Source: Pseudomonas marvdashtae (GTDB taxonomy: Bacteria; Pseudomonadota; Gammaproteobacteria; Pseudomonadales; Pseudomonadaceae). From it: a stretch of DNA of 64,000 nucleotides. This document shows positions 52,593 through 60,784 of the stretch, piece after piece; the first letter of the stretch is position 1, and each line of letters begins with the position of its first letter. The translations under genes were made by a program, and so were the position numbers. The DNA is taken from positions 2,572,001 to 2,636,000 of the forward strand of contig NZ_JABWQX020000001.1 in the NCBI RefSeq assembly GCF_014268655.2, written 5' to 3'. Below the pieces are notes generated by a model, which did no database searches, had not been told where the DNA came from, and saw only the letters and a list, made by a program, of their open reading frames with translations.

Positions 52593-53348
52593 TCAAGCCT
52601 CCCCGGCGTCGCGTGACAGGCGCCGACCCAGCGCCAGGCGCCAGCGTGCGGGCAGGCGTCCGAGCAGACGCATCACAGCAATGAACAACCAGGGGAAAGC
52701 GATCTCCAGCGGTCGCGCCGGCAACCGCCGCGTGATGTGCCGGGCGGCCCGTTGCGCCGACCAGCGCATGGGCATGGGGAAGTCGTTGCGCCGGGTCAGT
52801 GGCGTGTCGACGAAACCCGGGCTCACCAGCGTCACGTCGATGCCTTCGGCGGCCAGGTCGATGCGCAGGGATTCGACCAGATAACGCAACGCTGCCTTGG
52901 ATGCGCCATAGGCACCGGCGCGGGGCAGGGCCAGCCAGGTCACCGCGCTGCAAACCGCCACCAAGTGTGGATTGCGGCCTCGGCGCAACAGCGGCAGAGC
53001 TGCTTCCAGGCAATGGCAGGTGCCCAGCAGGTTGATATTCAGGACTCGTTCCACCAGGCGCGTGTCGAAGTGCCCGGGCTCGAGGTATTCACAGGTGCCG
53101 GCATTAAGGATCACCTGATCGAGCGCGCCCCATTCGACGTCAATGCGTTCGATGATGGCCGCCACTTGGCCCGGGTCGGTCAGGTCCCCGGGCAACACCA
53201 ACACTTGGTCCCCATAGCGTTCCGCCCAGACTCGCAGCGGGGTGGCCTGGCGGGCACTCAACGCCAGGCGATGGCCTTGCTCCAGGAGCACCGCCGCCAG
53301 CTCAGCGCCGATGCCGCTGCTGGCACCGGTCAACCAGACGCGGCTCAT
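52593..53348 (-). CDS. Short-chain dehydrogenase/reductase
   Basis: 251 residues from ATG 53348. Classical SDR: cofactor motif TGASSGIGAELA, NAG (LNAGTCEYL), and active-site YxxxK (AYGASKAALRYL) preceded by a serine region (AVCSAVTWLALPRAG). NAD(P)-dependent oxidation or reduction of a hydroxyl/keto group, probably on the cluster's lipid substrate. ATGA overlap with the SnoaL-like gene. Confidence 0.87.
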   Translation of the reverse strand: MSRVWLTGASSGIGAELAAVLLEQGHRLALSARQATPLRVWAERYGDQVLVLPGDLTDPGQVAAIIERIDVEWGALDQVILNAGTCEYLEPGHFDTRLVERVLNINLLGTCHCLEAALPLLRRGRNPHLVAVCSAVTWLALPRAGAYGASKAALRYLVESLRIDLAAEGIDVTLVSPGFVDTPLTRRNDFPMPMRWSAQRAARHITRRLPARPLEIAFPWLFIAVMRLLGRLPARWRLALGRRLSRDAGEA

Positions 53349-53767
53349 GCCAGCCTCCGCTTCAGCCAGCGGATGACCGGGCCAAACAGCGGCAAGTGCT
53401 CGTAGAGCAGGGCGCCGGCGTCGAAAAAGTCGCGGTGCAGGTAGATCCGATCGTTCCAGCGCAGATAGCTGCAACCTTGCACTTCGATCGGCGCGCCGCC
53501 GGCCAGGCGCGGGTGCCTGAAACGCAGCGTCCAACGCAGGTAACCCTCGCCGGAGCCAACTTCGTCGTAGCCATGGAAGTCGTAGTGCACGTCGCTGGCA
53601 TTGGCGTAGAGCTGCGCAAAATAATTGTGCAGCGCGGGCAGGCCTACGACTCGGTGCAGAGGATCCTGAAAGACCACATCGTCGCTGTAAAGCCTGTCCA
53701 GCTCAGCCAGGCGATTGGCATCCAGTTCGGCGAACGAGCGGGCGAAACCCTTTAGGAAGGCGGACAT
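53345..53767 (-). CDS. SnoaL/NTF2-like protein
   Basis: 140 residues. Cone-shaped NTF2-like fold suggested by the N-terminal helices (FAELDANRLAELDRLYSDDVVFQDPLHRVVGL) and a curved sheet (VHYDFHGYDEVGSGEGYLRWTLRF; EVQGCSYLRWNDRIYLHRDFFDAGALLYEHLPLFG). Such proteins bind or isomerise small hydrophobic molecules. First gene of the six-gene minus-strand operon, so TGTACA boxes just upstream probably control all six. Confidence 0.82.
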   Translation of the reverse strand: MSAFLKGFARSFAELDANRLAELDRLYSDDVVFQDPLHRVVGLPALHNYFAQLYANASDVHYDFHGYDEVGSGEGYLRWTLRFRHPRLAGGAPIEVQGCSYLRWNDRIYLHRDFFDAGALLYEHLPLFGPVIRWLKRRLA

Positions 53768-53783
53768 GGCAGGCTCCGAAAGC

Positions 53784-53878
53784 TGTACATTACATTTTTC
53801 GTGTACAAGTTTTCGGAGCGTACTGGATGAGTTGTACGAGATAAAGCATTTTGTATAAGTATTTTACAGTTTTGTACA
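53784..53878 (-). promoter_or_regulatory. Array of TGTACA-type boxes upstream of the SnoaL operon
   Basis: TGTACA at 53784-53789 and 53802-53807 (18 bp apart, as at 47319-47344). Variants follow at 53833 (TGTACG), 53852 (TGTATA) and 53873 (TGTACA). The region is also AT-rich. Looks like a multi-site operator/promoter. Confidence 0.6.
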
Positions 53879-53935
53879 ATTCGGCGAGGCGAGCGGGAAG
53901 CGGTGATTCATTCCATCAACCTCGCTATGGCAAAT

Positions 53936-55012
53936 CTAGTGCGCGGCAAGCACCGGATAATCCGTATAGCCGCGCTCCTCGCCTTGGTAGAAGGTGGACG
54001 GATCAGCCTCATTCAAGGTCTCGCCCAACCTGAAACGCTCCACCAAGTCTGGATTCGCCAGAAACGGCGTACCGAACGCCACCAGGTCCGCAGTCCCCTG
54101 GCTGATGGCCGCGCCCGCGCGCGCGGCGCCGTAGCCGCCGTTGGCGATATAGGGCCCGGCAAAGCGGCGCTTGAGCTCCAGGAAGTCGAACGGGCCTTCG
54201 CCCAGTTCCACGATGTGCAAATACGCCAGGCCATAGCGGCTGAGCATCCGGGCGGTGTATTCGAAAGTCGCTTGGGGGTTGCTGTCGCTCATCGAGAAGT
54301 AGCTGAAGATCGGCGACAGGCGAACACCCACGCGGCTGGCGCCGAAGACTTCAATCACCGACTCGACCACTTCCTTGAGGAAGCGCGCGCGGTTTTCGAT
54401 CGAGCCGCCATACGCATCGGTGCGTTTGTTGGTGCCGTCGCGCAGGAACTGGTCGATCAGGTAGCCGTTGGCGCCATGGATCTCCACGCCGTCGAAGCCG
54501 GCTAGCTTCGCGTTGCGGGCTGCTTGGTGGAAGTCGGCGACCACGCCCTGGATTTCCTCCAGCTCCAACGCCCGTGGCAGCTCGTAGGGCTTGAGCCCCT
54601 CGGGGGTGTAGATTTCACCGTCGGCCTTGATCGCCGAAGGCGCCACGGGCAGGGCGCCGTCAACCTGCACCAGGGGATGAGACAAGCGGCCGACATGCCA
54701 GAGTTGCAAGTAGACCTGCCCACCCTGGGCGTGAACCGCGTCGGTAACCTGCCTCCAGCCCGCGATCTGTTCAGTGGTAAAGATCCCGGGCGTGCGCAGA
54801 TACCCCTTGCCCTGGGCCGAGACTTGCGAGCCCTCGGTGACAATCAGGCCGGCGCTGGCCCGCTGGCTGTAGTACTCGGCCATGAGCGGTGTCGCTACGT
54901 CGCCGGCACCGGCCCGGCTGCGGGTCATGGGGGCCATGATCATGCGGTTTTTCAGGGACAGCTTGCCGACCTGGGCGCGAGACAGCAGAAGATCGAGACC
55001 GATGTGGGGCAT
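53936..55012 (-). CDS. Old yellow enzyme, alkene reductase
   Basis: 358 residues. FMN-dependent reductase of electrophilic C=C bonds or nitro compounds, NemA/XenB type. Signatures: KNRMIMAPMTRSRAG, EGSQVSAQGKGYLRTPGIFT, QLWHVGR, EIHGANGYLIDQFLRDGTNKRTDAYGGSIENRARF (active-site HGAN and arginine) and ANGGYGAARA...VAFGTPFLANPDLVERF. Follows the pirin gene on the minus strand with a 51-bp gap, and both are divergent from a LysR regulator. A redox or electrophile-stress module is likely. Confidence 0.92.
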   Translation of the reverse strand: MPHIGLDLLLSRAQVGKLSLKNRMIMAPMTRSRAGAGDVATPLMAEYYSQRASAGLIVTEGSQVSAQGKGYLRTPGIFTTEQIAGWRQVTDAVHAQGGQVYLQLWHVGRLSHPLVQVDGALPVAPSAIKADGEIYTPEGLKPYELPRALELEEIQGVVADFHQAARNAKLAGFDGVEIHGANGYLIDQFLRDGTNKRTDAYGGSIENRARFLKEVVESVIEVFGASRVGVRLSPIFSYFSMSDSNPQATFEYTARMLSRYGLAYLHIVELGEGPFDFLELKRRFAGPYIANGGYGAARAGAAISQGTADLVAFGTPFLANPDLVERFRLGETLNEADPSTFYQGEERGYTDYPVLAAH

Positions 55013-55063
55013 GGTTAACCTCTAGACAATGAAAGGATAAAAATGGATGGAATCGAAGGGCGG

Positions 55064-55903
55064 CTAGGCCAGCCGTCCTTGTTGTTTCAAAAGCGCGCCG
55101 ATGCGCTGGATTTCCTTTTCGCCTTGTTCCAGCGCCGCCTCGCTGGTGTGCACCGAGTAGTAGCCCATCACCAGATCGTGGGGGTGCTTGATGGCGGAAC
55201 CGAGCACGAACGAGGTCGCGCCCCGGGCAACAATGTCGATGGACTGGCGGGATTGCTCGAAGATCACCATCTCCCCGGCCTCGACGCTTGCGCCCGCGTC
55301 GAGGCGGCCGCTGTTGACGGCCAGCCATGCGACGTCGTGCCCGGCCGGCGGCGTGTAGCGCCAGCGTTCGTTGTCCTTGAGCTGCACGCCCAGGTAGTTC
55401 ATGCCGGCCGGTGCGGCAACCGGGCTGCGTGCGGCGCCGTATTCGCCGAGCATGACCAGCGCCGGGCCGTCCCGAGGGATGTCCGTTGGGGCGAGGTAGA
55501 CGCTGGTCGCCGGGGCGTTTTCCTGGTCGGGCGGCAGCGCCACCCACAGCTGGAAGCCACGAATCGGCGATCCGCCGACGGGCTGGCCGGTATGCCAGAC
55601 GCCGTTGCCGGCTTGCATCCACTCCATGCCGCCGCTGGGCAGCACGCCGGATTTACCGGTGGTGTCTTCGTAGGTCACTTCGCCTTCGATCATGTAGGTC
55701 AGCGTCGCGATCCCGGAATGAGGGTGCATGTCGAAGCCGCGTGGCACGGCCTTGGCGTTGAAATCGAACAGATCGAGAAACACGAAGGGCTTGCACAATT
55801 GGCCCAGGTCGCCGGGGCTCATCAGCCGCGTGATGGGACCGTGGCTGCTGCCGCGGGTGCGGTGTACGACGGTGCGCGGTGGCGCTGCGACGATGCTGTT
55901 CAT
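55064..55903 (-). CDS. Pirin-family protein
   Basis: 279 residues from ATG 55903 with GGAT upstream. Bicupin with the N-terminal metal site (FDMHPHSGIATLTYMIEGEVTYEDT) and later Gln/His residues (MEWMQAGNGVWHTGQP). Bacterial pirins bind iron and some degrade quercetin-like flavonols or regulate enzymes; activity cannot be predicted here. Cotranscribed with the old yellow enzyme gene. Confidence 0.9.
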   Translation of the reverse strand: MNSIVAAPPRTVVHRTRGSSHGPITRLMSPGDLGQLCKPFVFLDLFDFNAKAVPRGFDMHPHSGIATLTYMIEGEVTYEDTTGKSGVLPSGGMEWMQAGNGVWHTGQPVGGSPIRGFQLWVALPPDQENAPATSVYLAPTDIPRDGPALVMLGEYGAARSPVAAPAGMNYLGVQLKDNERWRYTPPAGHDVAWLAVNSGRLDAGASVEAGEMVIFEQSRQSIDIVARGATSFVLGSAIKHPHDLVMGYYSVHTSEAALEQGEKEIQRIGALLKQQGRLA

Positions 55904-55977
55904 GGAGATCCTCGGGGTTCTGGAGCGCGGGGGCTTCGATGGGGAAGAGAATAAGCGGCTTCCAATAGATTGATTAG

Positions 55978-55990
55978 CCGATAGAATCGG
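55978..55990. promoter_or_regulatory. Palindrome in the pirin-LysR divergent promoter
   Basis: CCGAT-AGA-ATCGG, perfect 5-3-5 dyad, between divergently transcribed genes and 38 bp before the LysR start codon. Probable LysR operator. CCAATA repeats flank it. Confidence 0.5.
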
Positions 55991-56027
55991 ATTGAACTCA
56001 TCCAATAAACGAAGGAATCAAGGCGCT

Positions 56028-56942
56028 ATGCTCGACCTCAATGACGTGGCGCTATTTGTCCAAGTGGTGCGCAGCGGCAGTTTTGCCGAAGCGGCTCGGC
56101 GGCTGGGCATGCCTTCGAACACCGTGAGCCGGCGCGTCCAGCAACTGGAGGCGCAGTTGGGAGCACGCCTGCTGCAACGCTCCACCCGCAAGCTGACGCT
56201 GACGAATGTGGGCGAGGGGTTCTATGAGCGTTGCGTGGTTGCCGTGGACAGCCTGTTGGACGCCGGCCAGGCACTGATGCAGGGCAGCGACGAGCCCTCG
56301 GGCCTCGTGCGGATTGCCGCGATGGCGGACTTCTTCGACTTTTTTCCGATGGAATGGATCGCCGACTTTCTCGCCGCTCACCCGCGGGTGCAACTCGACT
56401 TCGTACTCAGCGATGCCCGCGTCGACCTGATCGCCGACCGCATCGATGTGGCCTTTCGGGGCGGCGCATTGCTGGACTCGGGGTACGTCGGTCGCCAACT
56501 GCTCGGCAACGTGGGCGACGGCCTGGTCGCCAGTCCCGCCTACATCGCTGCGCGGGGCATGCCGGCGTCGCTGGACGACCTGGCGCATCACCACGCCGTG
56601 ACCTTTGCGCACCCCAGTGGCTTGAGTCACTGGCGTCTTGTCGGCCCGGACGGCGTCGAAGCGGAGGTGCAGATACCCAGCCGCTTCAACGCCAACACCG
56701 CCCAGGCCTTGCGCAAGGCAACAGTGGCGGGCCTGGGCATCGCCGTGCTGCCGTCAGCGCTGAGCCGTATGGATCTGGACGCCGGCCGATTGGTGCGAGT
56801 ATTGCCGCACTACCAACGCCACGGGTTTGGCCTGAACGTGCTCTATCCAAGTCGGCGACAACTGCCGCTGGCGGTCTCGGCGTTCATCGCGCTGGTGATG
56901 GAAAAGCTTGAGCTCAAGGCATTTCCGGCTCAGCCGGCGTAA
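56028..56942 (+). CDS. LysR-family regulator beside pirin/old yellow enzyme
   Basis: 304 residues. N-terminal winged helix (DVALFVQVVRSGSFAEAARRLGMPSNTVSRRVQQLEAQLGARLLQRSTRKLTLT) and a type 2 periplasmic-binding-like sensor domain. Cysteines are few (one in YERCVV). ATG 56028 is used; AAGGAATCAAGG precedes it. Divergent from pirin, which it probably controls together with the old yellow enzyme. Confidence 0.9.
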   Translation: MLDLNDVALFVQVVRSGSFAEAARRLGMPSNTVSRRVQQLEAQLGARLLQRSTRKLTLTNVGEGFYERCVVAVDSLLDAGQALMQGSDEPSGLVRIAAMADFFDFFPMEWIADFLAAHPRVQLDFVLSDARVDLIADRIDVAFRGGALLDSGYVGRQLLGNVGDGLVASPAYIAARGMPASLDDLAHHHAVTFAHPSGLSHWRLVGPDGVEAEVQIPSRFNANTAQALRKATVAGLGIAVLPSALSRMDLDAGRLVRVLPHYQRHGFGLNVLYPSRRQLPLAVSAFIALVMEKLELKAFPAQPA

Positions 56943-57183
56943 ATTCTCCTACCCATTTTTTGAGCCATAAGCCTGTGGCACCCAGGCCTGGCTGACGCAA
57001 ATCTGCCACCCAGTTTTTTCCTTCCCAGCCACAACATAAAGCCTCGTTTCGCAAATTCCCGCCTGCCAACACAATCGCCTCGACACCTCCTCTCGATAGT
57101 CGCAACCGCAGAACAACAAGAAATCAGAACCCGAGGCGGCACCGCGCCGACCTGAACCAAACCCACTGCCGGAAGTGCCCGAT

Positions 57184-58512
57184 ATGCCCGTTGAAACAAT
57201 ACGCATAGATACGCTCGTTATAGGTGCCGGCCAGGCCGGCGTGGCGATGAGTGAACATTTGAGCCGCCAAGGCGTGCCGCACCTTGTGGTGGAGCGCAAC
57301 CGCATTGCCGAGGCCTGGCGCACGGCGCGCTGGGATTCGCTGGTTGCCAACGGCCCGGCCTGGCATGACCGTTTTCCAGGGCTGGAATTCGAGGGCCTGG
57401 ACCCCGATGCCTTCGCCTCCAAGGACCAGGTGGCCGATTACTTCGAAGCCTATGCCAACAAGTTCAAGGCGCCGATCCGTACCGGCGTGGACGTGCGCCG
57501 CGTCGAGCGCAATACCGGTCGCCCCGGCTTCACCGTCGATACGTCCGAGGGCTTGATCGAGGCCATCAACGTGGTGGTCGCCACCGGCCCGTTTCAGCGC
57601 CCGGTGATCCCGCCGATTGCGCCTGACATGGCCACGGTGAGGCAAATTCATTCGGCGCAATATCGCAACCCCGCGCATCTGGCCGACGGCGCGGTGCTGG
57701 TGGTGGGCGCCGGGTCGTCGGGGGTGCAGATCGCCGATGAATTGCAGCGCGCCGGCAAGCAGGTCTACCTCTCGGTGGGTGCCCATGACCGGCCGCCGCG
57801 AGCGTATCGCAACCGTGATTTCTGCTGGTGGCTGGGGGTGCTGGGCGAGTGGGATGCCGAAGCGGTCAAGCCGGGCAAGGAGCACGTCACCATCGCCGTG
57901 AGCGGCGCGCGCGGCGGGCACACCGTGGATTTTCGCCGGCTGGCCCATGAAGGCATCACGCTGGTGGGCCTGACCCGGTCGTTCAACGGCAGCGTGGTGA
58001 GTTTTGAATCGAACCTGGCCGAAAACATTGCCAGGGGCGATGAAAACTACCTGGCGTTGTTGGATGCCGCCGACGCCTATATCGAGCGCAACGGCCTGGA
58101 TCTTCCGCCGGAACCGGAGGCGCGTCGCCTATTGCCGGATCCCGAATGCCTGACCCAACCGATCCTGGAATTGGACCTGGCCGAGGCGGGTGTCAGCAGC
58201 ATCATCTGGGCGACCGGGTATTCGGTGGATTACAGCTGGCTAAAAGTCGATGCCCTCAATGCCAGCGGCAAACCCCGGCACCAACGCGGCGTGTCCAGCG
58301 AGCCAGGGTTGTATTTCGTCGGCCTGCCTTGGCTGTCGCGCCGGGGCTCGGCGTTCATCTGGGGCGTGTGGCACGACGCCCGGCATATCACCGAGCACAT
58401 CGTCAAACAGCGCACGTACCTCGACTACCGGGACGCCTCCCAGCGCGTTGCCCAATCGCCAGCGCCGGGCAGCACGCAACCTTCGAAAACCAGCCTCATG
58501 GGAGTCCGCTGA
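57184..58512 (+). CDS. FAD/NAD(P)-dependent monooxygenase of the flavin-containing group
   Basis: 442 residues from ATG 57184, with GGAAG eight bases upstream. FAD site GAGQAGVAMSEHL, second nucleotide site VGAGSSGVQIADEL, and an FMO-like ATG motif (IIWATGYSVDYSWL). CzcO/YUCCA-like flavoproteins of this size oxygenate amines, sulfur compounds or ketones. First gene of a seven-gene catabolic operon; its stop overlaps the RidA start. The 241 bp upstream contain no gene and no terminator that I could recognise. Confidence 0.87.
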   Translation: MPVETIRIDTLVIGAGQAGVAMSEHLSRQGVPHLVVERNRIAEAWRTARWDSLVANGPAWHDRFPGLEFEGLDPDAFASKDQVADYFEAYANKFKAPIRTGVDVRRVERNTGRPGFTVDTSEGLIEAINVVVATGPFQRPVIPPIAPDMATVRQIHSAQYRNPAHLADGAVLVVGAGSSGVQIADELQRAGKQVYLSVGAHDRPPRAYRNRDFCWWLGVLGEWDAEAVKPGKEHVTIAVSGARGGHTVDFRRLAHEGITLVGLTRSFNGSVVSFESNLAENIARGDENYLALLDAADAYIERNGLDLPPEPEARRLLPDPECLTQPILELDLAEAGVSSIIWATGYSVDYSWLKVDALNASGKPRHQRGVSSEPGLYFVGLPWLSRRGSAFIWGVWHDARHITEHIVKQRTYLDYRDASQRVAQSPAPGSTQPSKTSLMGVR

Positions 58513-58922
58513 TGCCTACTCACACTCGCATCCGCATGTTCAACACCAAAGACACCTACCCGAACCAGACGCTGGACAACGACCTGTGCCAAGCCGTCCG
58601 CGCCGGCAATACCGTCTATGTGCGCGGCCAGGTCGGCACCGATTTCAACGGCCAATTGGTGGGCCTCGGCGATCCGCGTGCCCAGGCCGAGCAGGCCATG
58701 CGCAACGTCAAGCAACTGCTGGAAGAAGCCGGCAGCGACCTGAGCCACATCGTCAAGACCACCACCTACCTGATCGACCCGCGTTACCGCGAGCCGGTGT
58801 ATCAGGAAGTCGGCAAATGGCTCAAAGGCGTATTTCCGATTTCCACCGGGCTGGTGGTCAGCGCCCTGGGCCAGCCGCAGTGGCTGATGGAAATCGACGT
58901 GATTGCGGTCATTCCCGAATAA
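58512..58922 (+). CDS. RidA (YjgF/YER057c/UK114) family protein
   Basis: 136 residues. YjgF-type trimer-forming fold: LCQAVRAGNTVYVRGQVGTDF, QAEQAMRNVKQLLEEAGSDLSHIVKTTTYLIDPRYREPVYQEV. The active-site arginine region is replaced by DPRYREPVY, so it may not be a canonical imine deaminase. RidA proteins hydrolyse reactive enamines/imines, and pathway-linked copies often remove intermediates. TGATG overlap with the monooxygenase gene. Confidence 0.88.
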   Translation: MPTHTRIRMFNTKDTYPNQTLDNDLCQAVRAGNTVYVRGQVGTDFNGQLVGLGDPRAQAEQAMRNVKQLLEEAGSDLSHIVKTTTYLIDPRYREPVYQEVGKWLKGVFPISTGLVVSALGQPQWLMEIDVIAVIPE

Positions 58923-58932
58923 GGAGCACGAC

Positions 58933-59607
58933 ATGACGTTTTCCATCGTCGGACGCTGCGCCGAAACCGGCCAGTTGGGCATTGCCATCAGTTCTTCCAG
59001 CATCGCCGTCGGCGCCCGATGCCCGTGGCTGCGAGCCGGTGTCGGCGCGGTGTCGAGCCAGAACATCACGCTGCCGGCCCTCGGGCCGCAGATTCTCGAT
59101 GATTTGTCGTTCGGTTCGAACGCCCAGGCAGCGTTGGACAAGGCCTTGGCGCGTAACGGCTATGGCGAGTATCGCCAGGTGGCGGTGATCGACGCCCAAG
59201 GACGCACGGCAGTTTTCAGCGGCCGCCATGCCTTGGGCATCCACGGCGCTCAAGCAGGTGAGCAATGCGTGGCGGCCGGCAATCTGTTGGCGGGTGAGGG
59301 CGTCATCGAAGCCATGGTGACGGCTTTCGAGCAGGGCGAAGGCAGCCTCGCGTCCCGCCTGCTGAATGCCCTGCAGGCCGGGCAGACGGCGGGCGGAGAA
59401 GCCGGGGCCGTGCACTCGGCGGCGCTGTCGGTGGTGGATGACCTGACCTGGCCCATCGTCGATCTGCGGGTCGACTGGGCGGATGAAAACCCCATCGGCG
59501 AACTGGAAAAGCTCTGGCTCGCGTATCAGCCGCAACTGCGCGATTACCTGACCCGTGCCCTCGATCCGACCCAGGCGCCGAGTTACGGAGTGCCGGGCGA
59601 TGAGTGA
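58933..59607 (+). CDS. DUF1028 protein
   Basis: 224 residues. Starts MTFSIVGRCAETGQLGIAIS, with SSSIAVGARCPWLRAGVGAVSSQN, which is the DUF1028 signature. The fold is Ntn-hydrolase-like and a role as an amidohydrolase is often proposed, though not proven. It sits behind AAGGAG and overlaps the ArgE-like gene by eight bases. Its steady partnership with RidA proteins and deacylases suggests a step on an amide or imine. Confidence 0.87.
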   Translation: MTFSIVGRCAETGQLGIAISSSSIAVGARCPWLRAGVGAVSSQNITLPALGPQILDDLSFGSNAQAALDKALARNGYGEYRQVAVIDAQGRTAVFSGRHALGIHGAQAGEQCVAAGNLLAGEGVIEAMVTAFEQGEGSLASRLLNALQAGQTAGGEAGAVHSAALSVVDDLTWPIVDLRVDWADENPIGELEKLWLAYQPQLRDYLTRALDPTQAPSYGVPGDE

Positions 59608-60769
59608 GCTGCGCAGTCGCGCACTGCTGGCCGAATTGGTGGGCTTTGCCACGGTGAGCCGCGACTCGAACCTGGCGTTGATCGAGTTCGTGCGCGACTA
59701 CCTCCATGGGCTGGGCGTCGAGAGTGAGCTGATCTACAACGCCGACCGCACCAAGGCCAACCTGCTGGCGAGCATAGGCCCGGCGGTGCCCGGCGGCGTC
59801 GTGTTGTCCGGGCACACCGACGTGGTGCCGGTGGACGGCCAGGCCTGGACGGTCGATCCGTTCCGACTCACCGAAGCGGACGGCAAGCTGTTCGGACGTG
59901 GCACGGCGGACATGAAGGGCTACCTCGCTTGCGCGCTGGCGGCGGTGCCGATGTTCCTGTCGAGCCCGCTGCGTCGTCCGCTGCACTTGGCGTTTTCCTA
60001 TGACGAAGAGGTCGGTTGCCTCGGCGTGCGCAGTCTGCTGGAAGCGTTGCCGCAACGCATTCCCCGACCGGCCCTGTGCTTGATCGGCGAGCCCACCGAG
60101 CTGCAGCCGGTGCTGGGCCACAAAGGCAAGTTGGCGATGCGTTGCCACGTCAAAGGCGCGGCTTGCCATTCCGCCTACGCGCCTGACGGAGTGAACGCCA
60201 TCGAACAGGCGGCGCGCCTGATCGGCCGGTTGGGGGAAATCGGCGCGGCGCTGGCCGAGCCGTCACGGCACGACAAGCGCTTCGACCCGGCGTATTCGAC
60301 GGTGCAGGTCGGGGTGATCCACGGCGGCACGGCATTGAACATCGTCCCGGCCGATTGTCGTTTTGACTTTGAAGTGCGCGCTCTGCCGGATTTTGTCCCG
60401 CAGCGAGTCGTGGACCAGTTGCAGGACTACGCCGAGCATGCGCTGCTGCCCAGGATGCGTGCGGTCAATGCCGACACCGCGATCCGTTTTGAACACGTGT
60501 CTGCCTACCCCGGCCTGGCAACGTCGCCGGACAGTGAAGCCGCGCGCCTGATCGCCCGGCTGTGTGGCAGCGACGCCTTCGGCACCGTGGCGTTCGGCAC
60601 CGAGGGCGGGCTGTTTCACCAGGCCGGCATCCCTTCGGTGGTCTGCGGCCCCGGCAGCATGGACCAGGGGCACAAACCCGACGAATACGTGAGCGTTGAA
60701 CAAATGGCAGCTTGCGACCGGTTGATGGATCGCCTGGCGATTTACCTCAGCGAAGCCAACGACGTCTGA
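59600..60769 (+). CDS. ArgE-like M20 deacylase
   Basis: 389 residues from ATG 59600. M20 metal site: LSGHTDVVPVDG, FGRGTADMKGY, SYDEEVGCLG and a late GPGSMDQGHKPDEYV with the final histidine. Closest in form to acetylornithine deacetylase, but the operon is catabolic and arginine genes are absent, so an N-acyl amino acid or N-acyl amine is a likelier substrate. Follows the DUF1028 gene by overlap. Confidence 0.87.
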   Translation: MSELRSRALLAELVGFATVSRDSNLALIEFVRDYLHGLGVESELIYNADRTKANLLASIGPAVPGGVVLSGHTDVVPVDGQAWTVDPFRLTEADGKLFGRGTADMKGYLACALAAVPMFLSSPLRRPLHLAFSYDEEVGCLGVRSLLEALPQRIPRPALCLIGEPTELQPVLGHKGKLAMRCHVKGAACHSAYAPDGVNAIEQAARLIGRLGEIGAALAEPSRHDKRFDPAYSTVQVGVIHGGTALNIVPADCRFDFEVRALPDFVPQRVVDQLQDYAEHALLPRMRAVNADTAIRFEHVSAYPGLATSPDSEAARLIARLCGSDAFGTVAFGTEGGLFHQAGIPSVVCGPGSMDQGHKPDEYVSVEQMAACDRLMDRLAIYLSEANDV

Positions 60770-60784
60770 TTCAAGGAATTACCT

